Below are positions 35,835 through 44,217 of a stretch of DNA of 64,000 bases, one piece after another. A program made the position numbers and the translations under genes. The notes beneath the pieces are model-generated. The model saw only the letters and a list, made by a program, of their open reading frames with translations, was not told the DNA's origin and ran no database searches. The stretch lies in assembly GCF_003149105.1 (NCBI RefSeq), contig NZ_QGDS01000002.1:62001-126000 (forward strand), given 5' to 3'. Numbering within the stretch: position 1 is the first letter of the stretch; every line of letters starts with the position of its first letter. Origin of the DNA: Faecalicatena contorta (lineage in GTDB: Bacteria; Bacillota; Clostridia; Lachnospirales; Lachnospiraceae).

Positions 35835-36755
35835 TTAAGCATCCTCTCTTATCTTTTTGCCTGTTATCTCCAAGAAAACATCATTAAATGTACCTTTTTT
35901 AATCTCTATATTAGTAACGTGTTCTTTATGAACACTGAGAACCTCCAATAGACCGGCCAGGTCTTCAGCCTCTACTCTGTAATAGCCGTCTTTTTTTATA
36001 TAATTTAAATCATATTCTGCCAGCAGACATTCAAGCGCTGCATCATTTTTTGTACTAATATATGCCTTATCTCTTGTGTACTTTTTCTTCAAAGTGTAGG
36101 GTGTATCATGAGCCACGATAACACCGCCGTCGATGATTGCAACTTTATTGCAGATTTCTGCTTCTTCCATATAGTGTGTTGTAAGAAAAATTGTAATATT
36201 TCTTTCCTTTTGAAGCTTAATAATATACTCCCATATATGGGCTCTGGTCTGGGGGTCAAGCCCTGTTGTCGGCTCATCAAGAAATAAAACTTTGGGATAG
36301 TGAATTAACCCGCGGGCAATTTCTACACGCCGTTTCATTCCACCGGACAAGGCTGCAACCAGTTTTTTTCTTTCAGCCACCAAATCCACCAGCTTTAAAA
36401 CAAATTGTATGCGTTCTTCTACTTCTCTGTTAGGGATATTATAAAAAACGCAGTGCATTTTTAAATTTTCTTCAATGGTCATTTTGGCATCCAGAGTTGA
36501 ATCCTGGAACACCACCCCTATAGTTGACCTGACCTCACTTTTTTGTTCGGTAACATCTTTTCCATCGATTAAAAGTGCCCCTGACGTTTTTTCAAATATA
36601 GTGCACAACGTATTAATTGTTGTGCTCTTTCCGGCACCATTCGGCCCCAGGAAAGCGAATACACTACCTTCTTCCACATCAAAAGATATATCATTTACGG
36701 CAACAAAATCGCCGTATCTTTTTGTGAAGTTTTTAACTTGGATTATTGGTCCCAT
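35835..36755 (-). CDS. ABC transporter ATP-binding protein, DrrA-like
   Basis: ATPase of 306 residues: Walker A GPNGAGKST near 38-46, signature LSGGMKRRVE near 139-148, Walker B VLFLDEPTTG near 160-169, and TTHYMEE switch region near 195. The C-terminal domain (220-306) is typical of drug-resistance exporters of the DrrA type. RBS gaggag lies upstream. The pair has no linked regulator. Confidence 0.93.
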   Translation of the reverse strand: MGPIIQVKNFTKRYGDFVAVNDISFDVEEGSVFAFLGPNGAGKSTTINTLCTIFEKTSGALLIDGKDVTEQKSEVRSTIGVVFQDSTLDAKMTIEENLKMHCVFYNIPNREVEERIQFVLKLVDLVAERKKLVAALSGGMKRRVEIARGLIHYPKVLFLDEPTTGLDPQTRAHIWEYIIKLQKERNITIFLTTHYMEEAEICNKVAIIDGGVIVAHDTPYTLKKKYTRDKAYISTKNDAALECLLAEYDLNYIKKDGYYRVEAEDLAGLLEVLSVHKEHVTNIEIKKGTFNDVFLEITGKKIREDA

Positions 36756-36942
36756 ACGATTTTAGCTCCTCTATCAATTATATTGTGCTTAATGGGGATA
36801 TTTTGAAAAACTCCACCACTCCAGCCTGCCGTTTTTTTGCAAAATCATGTTTCATTATAACATGGGAATCTTCATTTTTCGATATTTTGTTTTAAGAATA
36901 TAATGCTTTGAAAAAGAGTCACTTTTGCTGCTCGAAACAAAG

Positions 36943-36968
36943 AAAAAGACGCTCATTTCTGAACGTCT
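36943..36968 (-). terminator. Terminator after a small unknown gene
   Basis: Minus strand: 9-bp stem agacgttca / tgagcgtct (one G-T pair) closed by a GAAA tetraloop, followed by TTTTT. It supports transcription of the gene at 37030-37281. Confidence 0.85.
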
Positions 36969-37029
36969 CATATATATATGAATTGGAACAGTGATATTGT
37001 TACCATCACTCTGATATAAAATACATTCT

Positions 37030-37281
37030 CTATTCCTCTTTTGTATTGAGATAGGCGGCGTTTGCCAGGACTTTCTCAACATCCATCTCCATGAGCAGCG
37101 CAAAATCCTCCAGGTGCAAGGAATAATTGCCGCATCCCCAATCTGCTGTTTTCAGGCAGTTGGAGTTCTTAATGTCCGCCAGTGCCGGCCTCACCCTTAT
37201 GCTTATGCTGTCTCCCAGCTTCTCAGGACCATCGTCACTTTTCTTTGGCAACATAGAGCGAAGCTCCTGGTAAAGCTCCAT
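37030..37281 (-). CDS. Hypothetical protein of 83 residues
   Basis: Acidic small protein without membrane segments. The middle carries CLKTADWGCGNYSLHLEDFA and the end is helical (EVEKVL-like). Codon use is like the neighbours and a strong terminator follows 60 nt downstream. No clear Shine-Dalgarno precedes the ATG at 37281, which lowers confidence. I do not recognise a family. The gap from 37282 to 37538 holds the chemoreceptor promoter. Confidence 0.5.
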   Translation of the reverse strand: MELYQELRSMLPKKSDDGPEKLGDSISIRVRPALADIKNSNCLKTADWGCGNYSLHLEDFALLMEMDVEKVLANAAYLNTKEE

Positions 37282-37413
37282 AATCAGTGAGGGGGCTCTT
37301 TTATTTCACTATAAACACTAAACGGTTTATAGGAACTGTATGTTTACAAGAGTTCTTCAAATAAAATGGGTCAGTGGAATCTTTATAAAAGTTTAATTGT
37401 TTGACTGCAAACC

Positions 37414-37442
37414 TTGTCATTTATTGGAAGTTAAAGTATAAT
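37414..37442 (+). promoter_or_regulatory. Sigma-A-type promoter of the chemoreceptor gene
   Basis: TTGTCA (37414-37419), 17-nt spacer, TATAAT (37437-37442), 97 nt before the start codon. Confidence 0.65.
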
Positions 37443-37538
37443 TGTGTCTAAAATGATGGAACAATTGCACCGGTTCTTCACAAAAGAATGGCAGCATCAG
37501 AAAGCGGGCCAGTGACCATCACAAAGGAGAACACGAAA

Positions 37539-39494
37539 ATGAAGTCTATACAAAAGAAAATAAGCATTTTTATTATTTTACTCATCTTTATCACATCTCT
37601 TATGATAACCGTTCTTAGTCTATGGATTTTTTATCAGAATACGGTCTCACAACTAGAAGAAGATACTCAGGCGCTTGCCACTGCATACAGTCTGACAATT
37701 AAACAGCAGATACAAGGATTTCAACAGGAAATGGAAATGGCCGCTTCCTTAGACGGAATTACAAATGAGAATCCTGCCGAACGGGATGCTATGCTGGCAC
37801 AGCTTGCGGAGACAGCCGGATTTGGATATTTTGCGCTGGCAGACAGTCAAGGTATAACGACCAGAGACAGCGATATTCATGAGCGTGAATATTTCCAAAA
37901 TGCTTTAAATGGTTCAACCTCTATGTCCAGTCCCCTTGTAAATAAAGTGGATGGCAGCGTGACTATCATGATGGCAACGCCGATTAACAATGGTGGGAAG
38001 GAACGTGGAGTTTTGTATGGTGGAATTCTTTATGATACCTTCAGTCAGGTTATTAATGATATCCGCATAGGAAACGGAGGATATGCTTTTGTTGTGGATA
38101 AAGCCGGCACCATTGTGGCACATCCTGATAGTGAATTGGTGGCGGAAATGACAAACTTCATTGAAACTGCCAAGGAGGACAGCTCTTATCGATCTCTGGC
38201 TGGTGTAATCAACAAGATGGTGAAGGGTGAGAGCAGTGTGGACTTTGCGGACTTTGACGGAGAGAATCGAATCTATGCGTTCACTCCCGTGGATACTGCG
38301 GAGGGATGGTCAATTGCCGTTTCAGTGCCTGTCAGCCAAATTACCAGCGGTATTTACCGTACAGTAATCTTATGCCTGGCTGCTGCCGGCATTCTGCTAT
38401 TGATTGGCATCATAGCTGCACTGCGGTTCGCCCGCTCCATTACAAAACCTATTGTTGCGGCTACACAGCGTCTTGAGTTGTTGGCTGAAGGAGATCTGAG
38501 TGCACAGATCCCGGAGGTCAGAGGTGAGGATGAACTGGCGAGATTGTCCACAGCTCTTGGGGGGACTGTAACTGAGCTGAACAGTTATATCGGGGACATT
38601 TCCGCTATGCTGTCTGGCATGGCTAACAATGATTTTACAGTAACCAGTACGGTGACATACAAGGGTGAATTTATCCCCATTCAAAAAGCACTGCAGGATA
38701 TTTCCAGTTCCTTAAAGGGAACGCTTTTGACCATTAATTCTTCCACGGAACAGGTCAGTATGGGAGCTGAACAAGTAGCAAGCGGAGCTCAGGCTTTGGC
38801 AGCAGGATCCACTGAGCAGGCGGCTTCTATTCAGGAATTGAATGGCTTGATTACAGAGGTGGCAGATCAGGCACAGAACAACGCGGTAAATGTAAAAATT
38901 GCCACACAACATGTGGAGAAGGCAGTCGAAGGTATCCATACCGGTAACGAGCACATGCAGCAGCTTACCCAGGCAATGACGGAGATTGGCCAGGCTTCCG
39001 ACAAGATTGTCAATATTACCAGAGCTATTGAAGATATTGCATTCCAGACAAATATCCTTGCCCTGAATGCCGCCATTGAAGCAGCTCGTGCGGGCAGTGC
39101 AGGGAAAGGCTTTGCCGTAGTCGCCGATGAGGTTCGCAATCTTGCTGCTAAATCAGCGCAGGCCGCCAAACAGACCGCGGAGCTGATTGGCAGTTCTGTG
39201 AACACCATTTCCAAGGGGGCAGAAATCACTACACAAACAGCCGATATACTAAATCAGGTTGAAGAAAGTGCCCTTCAAATTACCGAGAGCTTTTCCAAAG
39301 TTGAACAGGCTTCTTCCCGGCAGACAACCGGTATTGAGCAGATCAACATCGGGCTTACCCAGGTTTCTTCTGTTGTGCAGACGAATGCTGCTACGGCAGA
39401 GGAGAATTCTGCAACAAGCGAGGAGATGTCCGCCCAGGCAGCGACTCTGCGTGAGCAGGTTGGCAAGTTCAAGCTGGACATGGTGAGCGAATAA
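37539..39494 (+). CDS. Methyl-accepting chemotaxis protein with Cache sensor
   Basis: Membrane chemoreceptor of about 651 residues. Helix 1 (about 9-31), an extracellular dCache-like ligand domain (35-275, with [17 protein letters not shown]), helix 2 near 285-305, then HAMP, and the cytoplasmic signalling coiled coil. Its hairpin tip reads [18 protein letters not shown] near residues 505-522. The start at 37539 has aaaggaga upstream. It senses a small ligand and controls CheA. No che gene lies nearby, so it is an orphan receptor; ligand unknown. Confidence 0.95.
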   Translation: MKSIQKKISIFIILLIFITSLMITVLSLWIFYQNTVSQLEEDTQALATAYSLTIKQQIQGFQQEMEMAASLDGITNENPAERDAMLAQLAETAGFGYFALADSQGITTRDSDIHEREYFQNALNGSTSMSSPLVNKVDGSVTIMMATPINNGGKERGVLYGGILYDTFSQVINDIRIGNGGYAFVVDKAGTIVAHPDSELVAEMTNFIETAKEDSSYRSLAGVINKMVKGESSVDFADFDGENRIYAFTPVDTAEGWSIAVSVPVSQITSGIYRTVILCLAAAGILLLIGIIAALRFARSITKPIVAATQRLELLAEGDLSAQIPEVRGEDELARLSTALGGTVTELNSYIGDISAMLSGMANNDFTVTSTVTYKGEFIPIQKALQDISSSLKGTLLTINSSTEQVSMGAEQVASGAQALAAGSTEQAASIQELNGLITEVADQAQNNAVNVKIATQHVEKAVEGIHTGNEHMQQLTQAMTEIGQASDKIVNITRAIEDIAFQTNILALNAAIEAARAGSAGKGFAVVADEVRNLAAKSAQAAKQTAELIGSSVNTISKGAEITTQTADILNQVEESALQITESFSKVEQASSRQTTGIEQINIGLTQVSSVVQTNAATAEENSATSEEMSAQAATLREQVGKFKLDMVSE

Positions 39495-39591
39495 ACATTC
39501 GTGATTACAGTGCCTCATTATCAAAGTTTAGCAGTTCAGTCATAGCCCTCCCTCTGTATGAATAGACTATATCATAATAAATGGAGAGGGC

Positions 39592-40113
39592 ATGAAGATG
39601 AATAATAACCCTAACAGCCAGTGCAACTATAAGGTAAACGCGCCATACCCACCGATATGTGTGAATGGACAAAATGCTGTTTATGCCAGCGAAATGCTCA
39701 GCAACGTGGGTGGTGTTGTTTCTGAGATGAGTGATGTCAGCCGGTATTTTTACAATGCAGTTGTAACTGGCCAGGAATATAATTCCATTGCGGAATGCTT
39801 CCATCATATAAGCATCGTTGAAATGCACCACCTTAATATATTTGCAGAACTTGCGTTACTGCTTGGGGCAGATCCCCGGCTCTGGAGCGGGCGGACACAT
39901 AAACACTGGTGGACTCCTGCCTATAACCAATACCCACGGGAAATGCGGCCCCTGATAAGCTGTTCGATCAAAGCGGAGCAGGAAGCTATCTATAAATACA
40001 GTAAGCAGGCAGATTCCATCCGGGACAGAAATATCGTGGCTATATTGGAGCGCATTATATTGGATGAAGAACGTCATATCCAGATTTTCAATGAAATGTA
40101 TCAGCATATATAA
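39592..40113 (+). CDS. Ferritin-like diiron-fold protein
   Basis: Protein of 173 residues, mostly helical. Two ExxH-type metal motifs are visible, EMHH near residue 77 and DEERH near 160, plus Glu residues in VSEMSDVSRYF and SIKAEQEAIYKY, as in rubrerythrin/ferritin-like four-helix proteins. The N-terminal 25 residues are Asn/Pro-rich and probably extended. Start has ggagagg upstream. A role in iron or peroxide handling, or in a spore coat, is possible; none is shown by context. Confidence 0.75.
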   Translation: MKMNNNPNSQCNYKVNAPYPPICVNGQNAVYASEMLSNVGGVVSEMSDVSRYFYNAVVTGQEYNSIAECFHHISIVEMHHLNIFAELALLLGADPRLWSGRTHKHWWTPAYNQYPREMRPLISCSIKAEQEAIYKYSKQADSIRDRNIVAILERIILDEERHIQIFNEMYQHI

Positions 40114-40214
40114 AAGTGTGTTTTGGGGTATAATTTTACAGGCTTACAGCGAATGAACAAAACGTACCTTGTAAAGAGAGAGCACAATTTGCATTGTTGA
40201 AGGTATCAAGAGTA

Positions 40215-40265
40215 AACCACTTTTCTTGAACGATTTAAGTGTTCATAAAAAGTGGTTCTTTTATT
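40215..40265 (+). terminator. Terminator downstream of the ferritin-like gene
   Basis: Stem of 17 with two mismatches (aaccacttttcttgaac / gttcataaaaagtggtt), followed by cttttatt. It overlaps a spurious upstream start for the next gene. Confidence 0.7.
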
Positions 40266-40399
40266 GCTTAAAATACAGAACGATGCAATTCGGTACCTTA
40301 GTAGGACTGCAAAGGGTATATGGGTTCCAAAGCCACATCACACCTTCTCATAATTGTTCATATACTATTACTATCATTGTTCATAAAGGAAGTGTAGAT

Positions 40400-40705
40400 A
40401 TGCCACGATTTTCACCTAATGGCCCAAATTCAGGCGGTCCAATGCCTATGGGTCCTCCGCCATCTGTTACACCGCAAAGAAGCGCACAAGCGCGTGCAGG
40501 GACACAAAGAGTCAGTCCTGGTTCTATTCGAAATTGCATTGGAAGATTTACTTATGTATGGTTAAGTAATGGACATGAATTTTGGCTCTTCCCTGTTCAG
40601 GTCTGGGGTGACAGCGTTGCAGGTTTCCGATGGGATAGACGTTTTGGATGGTCTTATACTGGAATTTCATTAAGACGTATTGATATGTTTACCTGCTCAT
40701 GGTAA
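40400..40705 (+). CDS. Small Pro/Gly-rich hypothetical protein
   Basis: Protein of 101 residues. The N-terminal 40 are Pro/Gly/Ser-rich (PNGPNSGGPMPMGPPP). The remainder is a compact Trp/Tyr/Phe-rich domain (RFTYVWLSNGHEFWLFPVQV). Start at 40400 is set by aaaggaag; a longer frame from 40226 starts inside the terminator hairpin. Similar architectures occur in spore-forming Clostridia, but the function is not known. Confidence 0.65.
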   Translation: MPRFSPNGPNSGGPMPMGPPPSVTPQRSAQARAGTQRVSPGSIRNCIGRFTYVWLSNGHEFWLFPVQVWGDSVAGFRWDRRFGWSYTGISLRRIDMFTCSW

Positions 40706-40860
40706 TCCTGTTCCAGTCCTCTTTTCATTTATATATCAAAAAGGATTGTTGTAGAATTAATGTCAATAACTTAAGACAGAAGATTTTCTGTTTTTTAAAT
40801 ACTTTTTCTGCTGTATAACAATTCCTATGATGATTCGCGGATTATTAAAAGACGCTGCTA

Positions 40861-40885
40861 AAAGCCGATACTATTCATCGGCCTT
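40861..40885 (-). terminator. Weak hairpin over the stop codon of the 45-residue gene
   Basis: Minus strand GCCGAT / ATCGGC with a 7-nt loop that contains the stop codon, then TTTT. Confidence 0.45.
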
Positions 40886-41008
40886 AGAAGATTGATAAGC
40901 AATCAGTACGATATCCCGATTTGTATCTTGTTTTAACCTTTCCTGAAGAGCGTTGATTTCAGAAACACAGGACTCTGGAATATCTGCAATTTCATATTTA
41001 TTATCCAT
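40871..41008 (-). CDS. Small hypothetical protein of 45 residues
   Basis: Starts at ATG 41008, with a very good ribosome site ggaggtgaaaatc just before it. The product is acidic and helical (PESCVSEINALQERLKQD near residues 11-28), soluble, with no known family. The ribosome site and downstream hairpin are the main evidence that it is real. Confidence 0.5.
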   Translation of the reverse strand: MDNKYEIADIPESCVSEINALQERLKQDTNRDIVLIAYQSSKADE

Positions 41009-41182
41009 GATTTTCACCTCCAAAGAGTAGTATGTGAAAAATCGAATGATTTATGCAAGAGAAGCCATGGCCTTCTCTTGGTTTAAAATAAATATGTTTG
41101 AGTTAATAAAAAGTGATTGCAAATGTACTCAACATGTATTATCATACAACCATAAAATAATCAATAAATTCACAACGATTAG

Positions 41183-41377
41183 TCTGCCAGGTTTATTGAT
41201 GCATATAATTTTGAACTTCAGGAATGGATTAATTCTATAAAAGAAGGACGGGTAGATGGTCCTAATGCATGGGATGGATATGTTGGTCAGATAAGCGCCA
41301 GGGCGGCATTAAAAGCCAGAGATGAGCAAAGAGTGGTTAAGATTGAATCTCAAACAAAACCAAATTTTTATAATTAA
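41183..41377 (+). pseudogene. C-terminal relic of a Gfo/Idh/MocA dehydrogenase
   Basis: Frame reads ARFIDAYNFELQEWINSI then GRVDGPNAWDGYVGQISA to a stop at 41377. This is the last 64 residues of an inositol-2-dehydrogenase-like protein. A stop codon closes the frame at 41180 and no start is available. It lies just before the regulatory genes of a sugar locus that has an intact member of the same family at 49498-50703. The rest of the 40706-41498 gap holds the 45-residue gene and terminators. Confidence 0.75.
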
Positions 41378-41384
41378 GACAATA

Positions 41385-41440
41385 GACGACGGTATCAGGG
41401 ACATTGGCAGATGAGTAGTCCTTGATATCGTCGTGTCTGT
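41385..41440 (+). terminator. Strong hairpin after the dehydrogenase relic
   Basis: Stem of 18 (41385-41402 with 41418-41435, with G-T pairs), loop of 15, then tctgttattt. It begins 8 nt after the relic stop, so the terminator of the lost gene was kept. Confidence 0.75.
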
Positions 41441-41498
41441 TATTTGTAAAAATGGATTATCCTGATATCAATCGGGATGGTAAAGGAATGAAAGAGGA

Positions 41499-43253
41499 AT
41501 GAGAGAAAAAATGACATTTCGGTTAAGAATTATGTTGTCTATAATAATAGTTACAATATCGGGCTTGAGCGCGTTTTTTTTCTTTACGTATTATGTTGCC
41601 ACAGATTTGGTTGAGAACAATTATGCAAAAAGTCTGACGAATTCAATGAAGCTGCGGATGGAGCAGATTGATGAAGATATGCGCGATGCTTATCAAAAAA
41701 CAATTGCTATAAGCGTGCAGGATGAATTGAATAGTGTCATAAATGCATATATGAAAGACACAAGTCAAAATGTGGAAGGTTCTTTAAAGGTGTCAGAGTA
41801 CTTAAGATCTCAGAATGATTCCCCAGACTTTATTGATGAAATTTTTTTGTACATAGCGGAAGCAGAGCAGATTATAAGTTCACAGGAGTATAGAGACATT
41901 ATAGAAGTAAAAGACAGCAGTCAGTATCCGTGGATTGTTAATCAGGGTACAGGACTTCAGCCGTTAGTTACAACCGGAATGGGCGGAAGTAAAATGACTA
42001 CAGTTTATTTATATGCAAAACCAATTTATGCAGAGGATGACAAGTATATTGGGACAGTCGGAGTCAGTATAAATGAAAGGTCAATGTACTATAAATTACT
42101 GGATTCAGGCAAAGTTTCAGAAGAATATTTTTTGCTTGACGGGGAGGGAAATATCTGCTCTGCGCGGCAGTCATTAGGGTTGAATAATCATATTTCCGAT
42201 TTGATTGATATTTCTCTGGATAAGAAAAGAATAGAAATGGGAATTGGTGAGTATGAAGGGCGAAAAAGTATTTATACCACAGTGAAATCATCTTTTTCAG
42301 AATTTACGTTACTTGGAATCTCTGAACATGCGGCACTTATTTCCGATTTGAAACAAACTCAATGGTTATTTACTTTGATGTTATTTGTAGTCATTATTTT
42401 AGCTCTAATTCTGGCTAACAAAATTGCAGATATGTTGAACAAGCCTTTAAAGAATCTTATTTATGCAATGGAAAGAGTTGGACGCGGTGATTTTGGTACC
42501 CGGGCAAGGGTTGATAAAGGAGACGAATTTTATCAGCTCAGTAATCAGTTTAATGGGATGGTTGCCCAGATTGATGGATTAATCAATCAGGTAGTAGATG
42601 AACAAAAAAATGCAAGGCAATCGGAACTGCGGGCGCTGCAATATCAGATTAAGCCGCATTTTATGTATAACACTTTGAACTCTATTAAGTATATGGCAAT
42701 TATGCAGGGGAATGAACGTGTCGGTAAACAGTTATCTGCATTTATAGAATTACTTGAAGCGAGTTTGAACAAGGGAAGCGATTTCAGTACACTGGGGTTT
42801 GAAATACAACTTGTGAAAGACTATGTTTCTCTGCAGAAGTATCGTTACATGGGCTGCTTTAGCATGATATATGATATTTCGGAAGATGCCGAAAAATGTT
42901 TTGTGCCCCGCTTTATGCTTCAGCCGCTGGTAGAAAATTCGATTCTGCATGGAATGGATACTAAGCGTAATGATAATGTAATTAAAATACATGCGGATGT
43001 TATTGGAGACAGGCTCCATATTGAAGTTGAGGACAATGGAAAGGGAATGACTAAGGAGCAGAAACGGGCAGTTTTGCATCATGAGGGGGACACAAAAAGG
43101 CAATTTAATGGAATCGGTGTTTTTAATACAAGTGAAAGGTTACGTTTGTTCTTTGGTGAGGTAATACAATTTAATCTTCAGACGGAAATAGGAACTGGCA
43201 CAAAATATATGATTGAAATTCCGGCCAGCACGGAAATGGAGGAAGGCGTATGA
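41499..43253 (+). CDS. YesM/LytS-type sensor histidine kinase
   Basis: Membrane kinase of 584 residues. Helix 1 (about 9-31), extracellular Cache-like domain (35-285), helix 2 near 290-308, HAMP (310-365), then the His_kinase domain with the acceptor His in YQIKPHFMYNTLNSIKYM near 387, and the ATPase domain with VEDNGKGM. The start at 41499 touches agagga; ATG at 41511 is an alternative. It overlaps the next gene by 4 nt. With the binding lipoprotein and the YesN regulator it forms a sugar-sensing unit like XylFII-LytS systems in Clostridia. Confidence 0.93.
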   Translation: MREKMTFRLRIMLSIIIVTISGLSAFFFFTYYVATDLVENNYAKSLTNSMKLRMEQIDEDMRDAYQKTIAISVQDELNSVINAYMKDTSQNVEGSLKVSEYLRSQNDSPDFIDEIFLYIAEAEQIISSQEYRDIIEVKDSSQYPWIVNQGTGLQPLVTTGMGGSKMTTVYLYAKPIYAEDDKYIGTVGVSINERSMYYKLLDSGKVSEEYFLLDGEGNICSARQSLGLNNHISDLIDISLDKKRIEMGIGEYEGRKSIYTTVKSSFSEFTLLGISEHAALISDLKQTQWLFTLMLFVVIILALILANKIADMLNKPLKNLIYAMERVGRGDFGTRARVDKGDEFYQLSNQFNGMVAQIDGLINQVVDEQKNARQSELRALQYQIKPHFMYNTLNSIKYMAIMQGNERVGKQLSAFIELLEASLNKGSDFSTLGFEIQLVKDYVSLQKYRYMGCFSMIYDISEDAEKCFVPRFMLQPLVENSILHGMDTKRNDNVIKIHADVIGDRLHIEVEDNGKGMTKEQKRAVLHHEGDTKRQFNGIGVFNTSERLRLFFGEVIQFNLQTEIGTGTKYMIEIPASTEMEEGV

Positions 43254-44203
43254 AAAGAAGTATTATAAAGCGAATGGTATCCTGCGCCGGCTGCCTTTTT
43301 TATCTTGTGATTTGCTTAAGCGGGTGTGCCTCGGGAACGATGCTTGAGGAAGAAGAAGTCTGGAATATCGGAGTGGTTTTGAAAACCATGGATAGTGAGC
43401 ATTGGCGGGGAATCCGCTCGGGAATGGAGAATGCTGCAAGGCAGAATAATGTGAATCTTACATTGTTTTATCCCAGTAACGAGTGGGCCGAAGACGAACA
43501 GGAGGTTATTGTAAGGGATATAATGGAATCAGAGATTGATGCTTTGATTATTGCCCCCTGTAATTCTACAAACACAGGCTGGATTGTTGATCTGGCCAAA
43601 GAAAAAGGAATTGAATTATTTACCGTTGACACACGCTCCCTGGATCGTGACATTCCCTATATAGGGGTAGACAATATGGAGGTCGGAAAACTGGCAGCCC
43701 AATGTCTTGACCAAAACCTTCCGGATAGTGCGAAGATGGCAATGATAGCAGGAGGAGGAAAACAGGCCCAGACGGTTGACAGAATTGATTCATTTCAAAA
43801 AGAACTTAAGAATATACGTGGTATTGAAAAAGATGCTATTACAATAACAAAAGAACACGGCAGTTATACCGATGCCCTGCACGTAACGAAAGAGTTAATA
43901 AATGATGGGGTTAAGGGGTTATTTTGTGCCAGTGCAGTTATGGGGCTGGGGGCTGCCGCCAGTGCAGAAGAAATGGGGAAGGATATTTGTATCGTGGCAA
44001 TTGACACCCAGGATGATGCAATTAAGGCGGTCCAAAGAGGAGACATCTACGGGTTGATTGCTCATTCGGGATATGAAGTGGGCCAGACAGCTGTTGAAAC
44101 TGTGGCAGAGCGTTTAGAGGACGGCCCAAATGCAGTAAAAAACAATGTATATATAAGTTGTGAACTGATGACGAAAGAAAATATTGAGGAATATCTTGAT
44201 TAA
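43250..44203 (+). CDS. Sugar-binding lipoprotein linked to the sensor kinase
   Basis: Binding protein of 317 residues of the periplasmic-binding type 1 (RbsB-like) family. The lipobox CLSGCAS at about residues 21-27 anchors it outside the membrane. The core has TMDSEHWRGIRSGME, IAPCNSTNT and GVDNMEVGKLAA. Its ATG overlaps the kinase stop (ATGA), and it precedes the response regulator by 14 nt, with no permease genes between. It therefore more likely presents ligand to the kinase than to a transporter. It has a paralogue with the transporter at 48515-49477. Confidence 0.9.
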   Translation: MKRSIIKRMVSCAGCLFYLVICLSGCASGTMLEEEEVWNIGVVLKTMDSEHWRGIRSGMENAARQNNVNLTLFYPSNEWAEDEQEVIVRDIMESEIDALIIAPCNSTNTGWIVDLAKEKGIELFTVDTRSLDRDIPYIGVDNMEVGKLAAQCLDQNLPDSAKMAMIAGGGKQAQTVDRIDSFQKELKNIRGIEKDAITITKEHGSYTDALHVTKELINDGVKGLFCASAVMGLGAAASAEEMGKDICIVAIDTQDDAIKAVQRGDIYGLIAHSGYEVGQTAVETVAERLEDGPNAVKNNVYISCELMTKENIEEYLD

Positions 44204-44217
44204 AGGGGGGCCGGGTA

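Noticed and set aside
40226-40399. Longer start for the Pro/Gly-rich small protein
   Set aside because: The ATG lies in a terminator hairpin; ATG at 40400 has aaaggaag in front.
41034-41240. 68-codon plus-strand frame
   Set aside because: No ribosome site. It overlaps the ribosome site of the 45-residue gene and the dehydrogenase relic in another frame.
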